Source: Hydnum rufescens UP504 (taxonomy: Eukaryota; Basidiomycota; Agaricomycetes; Cantharellales; Hydnaceae). Taken from it: a DNA stretch of 14,036 bases. Below are positions 7,861 to 14,036 of this stretch, one piece after another. Location: positions 33,903 through 47,938 of the forward strand of contig MU129234.1 in the NCBI GenBank assembly GCA_014904985.1, in the 5' to 3' direction. Both the position numbers and the translations under genes were made by a program. Within the stretch, counting starts at the first letter, position 1. Every line of letters starts with the position of its first letter. The notes beneath the pieces are model-generated. The model saw nothing but the letters and a program-made list of their open reading frames with translations. It searched no databases and had not been told where the DNA came from.

Positions 7861-8319
7861 ATGGGAATAGCCCCTATTTAACATGTGACTAATCCACAAG
7901 TTGGATCCAAAGGATTAGGCAATCTTGATTATATAATTGGGACTCGTATATCCCTGCTGAGGCAATGAGCAATGCACAATGGATTGGGTACCAAACAAAC
8001 AGGGCAAGTTGAATTGCCTGAGCCACAGTTGGCTGGGCTTGAAGTAACTACAATTTGAGGTAGTCTGTTGAAGACTTGGAGATAGACAAATAAATGTCTT
8101 GTGTACAAGGTGGAGGAAAGAGAAATAAAATGGGTCTTGGAGAATTGAAATCCATGTCATATGGCAATCAAAGGAATGGTAGGTATTTGAAGGATTGGAA
8201 TTGAATAATTTGGATTCATTTGAGGAGGTAGTTGGGTCCTGAAGCGGAATATACATAGTAGGGTTTTATCCCTCCAACAATGTCTCCCCACCAAAAGGAT
8301 CACTCGGAGAGCTCTAGCC
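7861..8319. other. Untranslated leader upstream of the gypsy Gag
   Basis: No convincing gene. A 113-codon minus frame (7915-8256) is low in complexity and carries no motif. The stretch lies just before Gag and probably holds the 5' leader and primer-binding site of the retrotransposon, neither of which can be pinpointed. Confidence 0.35.
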
Positions 8320-9411
8320 ATGGGCTGGGAAGCGATCAAGGGTGATATAGAAGGGACACAGCCTATCATACAGGCAACGAGGCATCCATTCTCAGGGAAC
8401 CAAGCCTTAAAATACGCCGAGTATGATGTGAATCTGGAAGAGGCACTTGATGTACAGCCACTCCCCAGAGTGGACACTGACCTGCACAGGCTGGGCCTCT
8501 TCGTCCAAGGCTCAGAATTTGAGGAGCTGAGCATGGGTGCAAGCCTTGACCCCGCTCACGGCCCAAGAGCAGGGCCTGGCTCCATAATCAACCTGCCAGC
8601 CTGGCCTATGCCTCCTTCCAATCGGACGAGGCTTGGGAACTCCTCAATGTTCTGTGCCTCGTCTATTGACCTAGATGCATCCCCTTCAACATGGCAAGAT
8701 ATCCCCCTCTACAACTCATTATCCCAAGAGTCGGCCACCCCTACACCAAATCCCCGCAACAGACTCGCCACCCTCTCGCAGTGAGTTTCTACTCTCAGAG
8801 AAGGATTGAGGAATGCTCTGTGGACCCCCTCGAAAGTGCAAAACCTGAATAGGGAGATCCCAGGATCCTGGGAAATGGGGCTTCTAGTGGAAAGCATGGT
8901 GGGGAGGTATCCTAGTGGAGACTCCCTCACCCTGCGACCTCCAGGCCCCTCTCACACTCGTTCGCCTCTCACCAACTACTTGATTGGGCAAGCGAATGTG
9001 ACGAGCAGAGGTGATGAGTACCCAGGTCCTGCTTGGGACGCGGTTACAGATACCCCAGCCTTGCCAGCCCCAGGAGCCACGAGAGCCCACAACTACTACA
9101 CAAACCTAGTCAAGATGGCTCCTTCCTCCTTCTCACACACCCTCTTCCCCCTTGATCCCACGACTCTCCCCCTCTCGGAACCAGAAGGTCCATCCATTGC
9201 CCCATTGCCTTCGCAAGGCTCCTCGCAGAAAGGAAGTCTGAATCCTCCTGCAGGGGACCCTAAGGGGAGGAATCCTCAGCCCCCACCCCCTCCGCATCCG
9301 GACAGCTCAAAGGAAGATGGAGGTGGGCTGCCTGATGACAATGGACCCGGGCATGGGGGAGGAGGCCCGAGTCCTGGGATACCCCCTAGTGGAGGGCCCT
9401 CAGGTTCAGGT

Positions 9412-9465
9412 GGTCCTCCAGGCCCTCCAGGCCCCCCTGGCCCTCCTGGACCTCCAGGACCACCA
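9412..9465 (+). repeat. Collagen-like (Gly-Pro-Pro)6 run in Gag
   Basis: Six consecutive Gly-Pro-Pro codon triplets. The GC-rich repeat also leaves long open frames on the opposite strand, which are not genes. It probably acts as a flexible linker in Gag. Confidence 0.85.
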
Positions 9466-10368
9466 GGGACCCCGTTCAATGCTCCCCCACCAGGTGTAAC
9501 CTGGGACAATCAGCTAAAGTGGATGGCCATGCCTGAATGGGATGGCGACCAGGACACGGCAATCGACTGGCTCTATGAGTGCAACGATCTCATGGGTCTG
9601 GGTCCCACAGTAGAAGGCCAAATGGCTCAAATAGCCGCCTTCCGATTCAAAGGGGCTGTCACTACAGCCTGGTGAGCCCATTCGGCACCTGTCAAGCACT
9701 CCATCCTGCAGTCCTGGGATAACCTACAGGAATGGGTATTGCACCAATACCTGGGGGAAGCCTGGTACACAGTCCAATGTATCAAGTACAATGAAGAAAC
9801 CTTCCGCAGTGCTGGCCATCCTGATGAATTGCCCACTGAGTATATCCAGCAGCGCATCCTCCTCTCCCACATTTTCCTCAGGTTCACCCTGAATAGTCCT
9901 GAGGAAATGGCATTGGTAATGAACAATGCCCCTACTGAATGGGATGTTGTGCTAAGATGGAGTGACAGACCCCCAATCGAATCCATCCTGATGTACACCA
10001 AACAGTTTGAGGTGACATTAGTGACACAATGGAGGTCCTCACAGAACTACCGATGCTGTCAGGAATCAAAAAACCCCAAGAGAGCAAATTTCGTGGTGCA
10101 GGAGGATGATGAAGGAAGAAGTGAGGGTGAATTGCTACATTCCTCACACCATGATGACCCGGACGGAGCCTTCTACTACTCAAGTGAGGAAGTGGAAGGA
10201 GGGAAAGCTTCATCAGCAGCCTTCAATGTAGGGAAATGTGCAGGGGGCTGATCCTACCACCCACAACGATGTTTTCACCTGCCGGGCAAGGTGGCCAATA
10301 GCATGGAAAAGATGTACCCCTATCCCCGGGATGACGCTGTAGTTAGTCATCACAAGCCTAACCAGAAA

Positions 10369-10410
10369 TGCTTCACATGCGGAAGCGAAAAACATTGGGT
10401 CAGGGACTGC
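10369..10410 (+). other. CCHC zinc knuckle in Gag
   Basis: CFTCGSEKHWVRDC fits C-X2-C-X4-H-X4-C, with Cys at 10369 and 10378, His at 10393 and Cys at 10408. This is the nucleocapsid RNA-binding motif of LTR retroelements, and all four ligands are intact. Confidence 0.9.
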
Positions 10411-10502
10411 AAACACTTCGGGGCATATTCTAATTGTCTAGAAAGGAAGACACTTAAAAAGGAGCATAGGCGGTATGAAACGCCTGACTACAAGGCAGTG
10501 TA

Positions 10503-11540
10503 TTCAGCAATGGTCAATGTGATGCTGAATTTTTAGATACAGGGCAGATGAAACTAGCTTCATCATCTAGCCCCTCTGTACTCCTCAGGAAGCCCACGTA
10601 CATAGAGACACACCTTGACTTATTGCATAATGTAAATATAGCAACGAGTAATATACTGCTTCCCCCTCCCATAGAAGTCCCCTTGGATCCACCGAAGAAG
10701 CCACCAGGGAAACAAGCTCCTGAGGACCTTGAAAAGACGCATTGGAAGGTCACAGCCATGGCGACGATGTTGATGCCTGTCAGGGCCCTCTGCCTGGATC
10801 CTGAGAGGCACTGAACGACCCTCCAGTGAAGTTCATTCGTTGTCATAAAGCCAGGACTACGCCCCCAGGGAAATCTGCCCTTGGCATTACAGCTCTCAGC
10901 ATGTACAGGGGTCACTTAGGGTCTCTTTCAAGCCCAGAGGTACAGCTACGACTGGATTCCGGTGCTGACATCACCCTGATATCGGAGCAATGCCCTGGAG
11001 CTTCACCCAAAACTACAAAAGGGAATGAAACTTAGCCTCTTTGAGCTCATCAACCAGGCAAAGATCCTGGGCTTTATAAACCTTCACGTCTTCATGCCAT
11101 GACAAATAACCGAGTTCTGGAATTTGTTGAAGAAGCCTACGTGATCCCAGGCATGAATGTTCCTGTACTACTAGGAGAAGACTTTCAGGTCAATTACGAA
11201 GTCTCAGTGCTGAGGACAGCGCAGGAGACATGCCTGGCGATTAACCAGCCAGGGGAACAGTTCAATGTACATGCCTACTTGACTCCCTTTTCACCAGAAA
11301 AGTTCCAAGTCCAGCCCCACCATCCTCCAGAGATAAAAAATCACGCCACATACCTAGCCGCTTCCAGGAACCCTACCAATGACCAAGAACACTGATGCAC
11401 ACCCTGCTTGCTGAAAGCTGCAAGGGACGTGAGGATCCATTCCGGTTGGGTCGCCAGGGTTCCTGTGGAAGGCCCAGCTAAGGGGCATGACGAATGGATC
11501 ATGGAGAGGGTCATGCTCTCCATGAGCAATGGTTGCTTCC
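10503..11540 (+). pseudogene. Linker and aspartic protease region of gypsy Pol, multiply frameshifted
   Basis: Homology moves between frames: 10503-10811 (EFLDTGQ through TAMATMLMPVRALCLDPERH), then 10808-10990 holding the retropepsin active site LRLDSGADITLISE (Asp codon 10955-10957), then 10989-11095 (LELHPKLQKGMK through LHVFM), then from 11099 (NNRVLEFVEEAYVIPGMNVPVLLGEDFQVNYEVSV), with a TGA at 11393, and on to about 11540. VLLGEDF is the C-terminal Leu-Gly motif of the protease fold. The enzyme would cut the Gag-Pol polyprotein. At least four shifts in about 1 kb make it nonfunctional, although the active-site Asp is kept. The stretch after 11400 is the linker that precedes reverse transcriptase in this lineage. 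Confidence 0.75.
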
Positions 11541-13740
11541 TGGCAGCCCTTCGATGCTGCTTAGATCAGAGGAGCTTATCATACTGGTAGCCAATATGTC
11601 CCCCTCAGTGGAATGGATATGCGAGGGCGACATACTAGGTGTACTGCACAATCCAGAGCAATACTTCGATGGAGTCAAGGACAATGAGCAGACGTGGCGC
11701 TTGAGAGCCTATGCCCACGTAGTACAGAAGATTGCTTGGGGATCATTAGGGGACAGGGACCTATCTGATCAAGCACTGGCGAAGTCGTGAGTGCTGGAGA
11801 TTCCTCCTGAACCTGACGATCTGGACAAGCTATGGGGCCCCAAAACGTCAGAACCCATGGACCCAACAATGTACGAATCAAAGGAGCTGGAGGAGCTTAT
11901 AGACATAGCTCCAGACACCCCTTCAGACATACGAGCGAAAACGCTGAAACTGATCAGAAGACACATCCAAGCATTCGGTTTCGACGATCACCTGGGGACA
12001 TTGGATACGATCACCAAGATCCGCACAAAAGAGGAGGCTCACCCAGTCTCCATGCCAATGTACGGGGCCTCCCCAGTGAAAAGGCTGGTGATCGATGAGC
12101 AGATGGATAAATGGATTCGTCAGGAAGTAGTGGAACCCTCGAAGAGCCCCTGGGCTGCTCCTGTAGTAATAGCATATAGAAACGGGAAGCCGAGGTTCTG
12201 TGTAGACTACAGGAAACTCAACGCCATGACTATACCAGATGAGTTCCCAATCCCACAGCAAACTGAAATCCTGCAAGCTCTGTCTGGATCACACGTTTTG
12301 TCTGCCCTTGATGCACTAGCAGGATTTCATCAGATGACAATGGATGAGGACGATAAAGAGAAGACAGCTTTTCGTTTGCATCGAGGGCTCTGGCAGTTCA
12401 AATGGATGCCCTTTGGCCTCAGAAATGGCCCCTCCATTTTCCAAAGGATGATGCAATCTATCCTAGCCCCTTTTCTGTGGATATTCTTACTAGTCTACAT
12501 AGATGATATAGTGGTGTACTCGAAATCATATGAGAAGCACCTGGAGCATCTCGACCAAGTCCTCCAGGCTTGTGCAGAAGCCAAGCTGACTCTAGCGCCA
12601 AAGAAATGCCATTTCATGTATACCTCTATCCTGCTACTAGGACAAAAAGTCTCCCAGCTGGGGCTGTCAATGCACAAGGAAAAAATCAAAGCCGTTACAG
12701 GCTTGGCCCGCCCACATAATAAAGCCACTCTACAAATGTTCTTGGGAATGGCCATCTATTTCTCACACTACATACCCCACTATTCAGAGCAGGCCATGCC
12801 ATTGTTCAAATTATTATGAAAAAGCACGAGCTGGACCTGGGGGGCAGAACAGGAACGAGCCTTCGAAGATGTTAAGGAAGGACTCATCTCAGCCCCCGTA
12901 CTGGGGCATGTGATGCCTGGGAAACCATACTGCATATACTCTGATGCCTCTGACGTAGCGATGGGAGCTAGTCTACAGCAGGTACAGCCCATAGCTCTAT
13001 GAGATCTGAAAGGCACGAAGATCTATGATAAGGTCGTAGACGCTCATGCCAAGGGCAAGCCGGTCCCAAAACTAGCCCATCAAGTCTCGAAGAATACAGA
13101 CAATGTACCCAATCCAGGTTCTTGGGCCAAAAGTGTAGAAGATACAATAGTCAATGTCAAGCAAGTGATCGCCTACTGGAGCAGATCTCTGAAGTCAGCT
13201 GAAAGGAACCACTCAGTGACTGAAAGGGAAGCTCTGGGAGTTAAGGAAGCACTAGTGTGATTCCAACCATTTATCAAAGGTGAAAAGAACATAGTGATTA
13301 CGGATCATGCAGCCCTACAGTGGGCCTGAACCTATGAGAATGCCAACAGGCGTCTCGCAGCATGGGGGGCAGTGTTCGCAGCATACCGAGGCTTGGATAT
13401 AGTACATCAAGCAGGAGTCGTACACTCGAACGTAGATCTGCTCTCCAGGCTGCGACAAATCCCACCACATCAATCGCCTGTTGAAGACAACTCCCCGGCT
13501 TTACCAAGCCAACTCCCTGCACAACCCCTATTCATGTGGGGAGACGTCGTAGAAAGGAGACCAGCAGAACGAGCAGCATTTCTATCGACATGAGCACAGG
13601 CCAAAAGGAAGTCAGAAGGGATACCTCCAACAACAGCAGATGAGCTAGAAGTAGCAGCGAGGTGGAGGGGTAAGATGTCCAATCCCCCTAGTCGAGAATG
13701 GATGCCCCAGACACTGGATATTTCCCACCTTGGTCAGTCA
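11541..13740 (+). pseudogene. Reverse transcriptase and RNase H of the gypsy element
   Basis: Frame 1 is continuous in homology from about 11541, broken only by TGA at 11788, 12817, 13000, 13258, 13327 and 13591; 11791-12819 is the longest open block. Reverse transcriptase shows FCVDYRKLN (12196-12222), SALDALAGFHQ (from about 12301), FKWMPFGLRNGPSIFQ, and the catalytic YIDD (12496-12507) followed by IVVYS. RNase H shows SDAS (Asp 12943), TERE (second Glu 13228), ITDH (Asp 13303) and VHSNVD (Asp 13435), so all four acidic residues survive. It copies element RNA into DNA and removes the RNA strand. The stops at 12817, 13000 and 13327 fall where relatives carry Arg, suggesting CGA to TGA change. 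The frame runs on to a TAA at 13789, but homology ends before it, and no integrase follows. Confidence 0.85.
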
Positions 13741-13746
13741 TCTAAG

Positions 13747-13796
13747 CCTACCCAGTTAGGTACCACTTCCGGGGCAGATAATGGTACCTAAGTAGG
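13747..13796. repeat. Hairpin-forming inverted repeat
   Basis: TTAGGTACCA (13756-13765) pairs perfectly with TGGTACCTAA (13782-13791) around a 16-nt loop. After a four-base bulge, CCTAC (13747-13751) also pairs with GTAGG (13792-13796). The stem lies just past the point where gypsy homology stops, so it may belong to the end of another element. The function is unknown. Confidence 0.7.
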
Positions 13797-14036
13797 TCCC
13801 ATCACTATTTCGGCCAATTTGGTCTTTCATGGCCTCCCAGAATTGGCTGAAATGGCAGAAAATTGGCCGAAAATTGGCCAAAGCTGGGACTTAGAGAATC
13901 TCAGACTTGCAGTGGCCATACGGGCTTATCGGGGATAATATGTTCCATTTATAATTATTTATTTATTGATTATCACTATATTATACCCTGTTTTGTTCTT
14001 ATTGACTTGTTATTTTATTTATTTATTTATTTATTT
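13797..14036. other. Unassigned repeat-like DNA at the right edge
   Basis: No gene. CGGCCAATTT (13811-13820) is followed by repeated AATTGGCYGAAA-type units (13841-13880) that can pair with it. The sequence then turns AT-rich. It probably belongs to the element that truncated the retrotransposon, whose other end lies outside the window. Confidence 0.45.
14013..14036. repeat. ATTT microsatellite running off the window
   Basis: About six tandem copies of a TTTA/ATTT tetranucleotide reach the last base, so the full length is not known. Confidence 0.85.

Larger units (their letters stand above)
8320..10536 (+). pseudogene. gag: Gag region of the gypsy element
   Basis: A single frame runs from ATG 8320 to TAG 10534-10536, broken only by TGA at 8782, 9673 and 10249. 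The N-terminal part (8320-9240) is unremarkable. A Pro/Gly-rich linker (9240-9500) has six Gly-Pro-Pro triplets. Then comes the capsid-like core beginning near WMAMPEWDGDQDTAIDW (about 9520), with TAW at 9664 followed by TGA where the family has a second Trp. A CCHC zinc knuckle (10369-10410) binds RNA for packaging. Gag would form the cytoplasmic particle in which the RNA is copied. The ATG at 8320 is the first in the frame; upstream the frame is open to 8224, so the true start is not certain. The frame shifts to the protease region near the TAG. Confidence 0.8.
8320..13730 (+). mobile_element. Ty3/gypsy LTR retrotransposon, 3'-truncated and degenerate
   Basis: The order Gag (with CCHC knuckle), aspartic protease, reverse transcriptase and RNase H on one strand defines a Ty3/gypsy (Metaviridae) element. 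Integrase, which should follow RNase H, and the 3' LTR are absent: recognisable polyprotein ends around 13715-13730 and unrelated repeat DNA follows. The reading frame moves 1, 0, 2, 0, 2, 1 along the element through five shifts, and TGA codons interrupt the open blocks. It cannot move by itself. A conserved insertion of about 55 residues inside RNase H and the Gly-Pro-Pro run in Gag fit a lineage seen in basidiomycete genomes. Confidence 0.85.

Noticed and set aside
7915..8256. Minus-strand frame of 113 codons
   Set aside because: No motif, Ser/Phe-rich low-information sequence in what is probably a retrotransposon leader.
6906..8319. A delimited 5' LTR with primer-binding site
   Set aside because: No second LTR is present for comparison and no convincing tRNA complement was found.
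9276..9509. Minus-strand Gly/Pro-rich frame
   Set aside because: Complement of the Gly-Pro-Pro run in Gag.
3..13593. TGA read as a sense codon (alternative genetic code)
   Set aside because: TGG is used freely for Trp, several TGA sites fall where relatives have Arg, the sequence has spliceosomal introns, and the elements are otherwise fungal nuclear types. Mutation of CGA explains it.
1..14036. tRNA or rRNA genes
   Set aside because: No cloverleaf-type arms with a GTTCRANNC box or rRNA-like stretches were seen by eye; a covariance-model search would settle it.

Overview
The window holds no intact cellular gene. It is a graveyard of mobile DNA from a fungal nuclear genome, most likely a basidiomycete (Agaricomycotina). 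Three things support this: the DDE transposase and the Ty3/gypsy gag-pol are of types common in mushroom-forming fungi, the short introns (63 and 66 bp, GT-AG) are of basidiomycete size, and there is a RecQ-like helicase pseudogene of a kind repeated in these genomes. Species cannot be told.

Layout. (1) 3-2666, + strand: a DDE transposase gene, open to the left edge, broken by nine in-frame stops that are all TGA, with one recognisable intron near its 3' end. (2) 2667-4537: non-coding, AT-rich, with a TTAGGG-type scrap, a weak candidate MITE (2912-3423), palindromes, and a clear MITE with ~70 bp inverted arms (3531-3877). (3) 4538-5332: a 795 bp foldback element with arms of about 290-310 bp, flanked by a 7 bp direct repeat, TAAAACC. 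(4) about 5480-6049, + strand: a broken RecQ-like helicase in two exons, with both ATPase motifs altered; a 116 bp imperfect palindrome (6045-6160) abuts its end. (5) 6485-6905 and 7343-7860: two arrays of one ~159 bp tandem repeat family in opposite orientation, one CpG-poor and one CpG-rich. (6) 8320 to about 13730, + strand: a Ty3/gypsy retrotransposon with Gag, protease, reverse transcriptase and RNase H, full of breaks, ending before any integrase or 3' LTR. (7) about 13730-14036: unrelated repeat DNA with a hairpin and an ATTT microsatellite running off the window.

A common theme is decay by CGA to TGA change. Nearly all in-frame stops in three unrelated elements are TGA, often where the family has arginine. 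This fits CpG methylation and deamination, or CpG-directed repeat-induced mutation, as the host silencing process. No cooperating gene system was found. The items most worth pursuing are the foldback element, the opposed 159 bp arrays and the uniform TGA signature.
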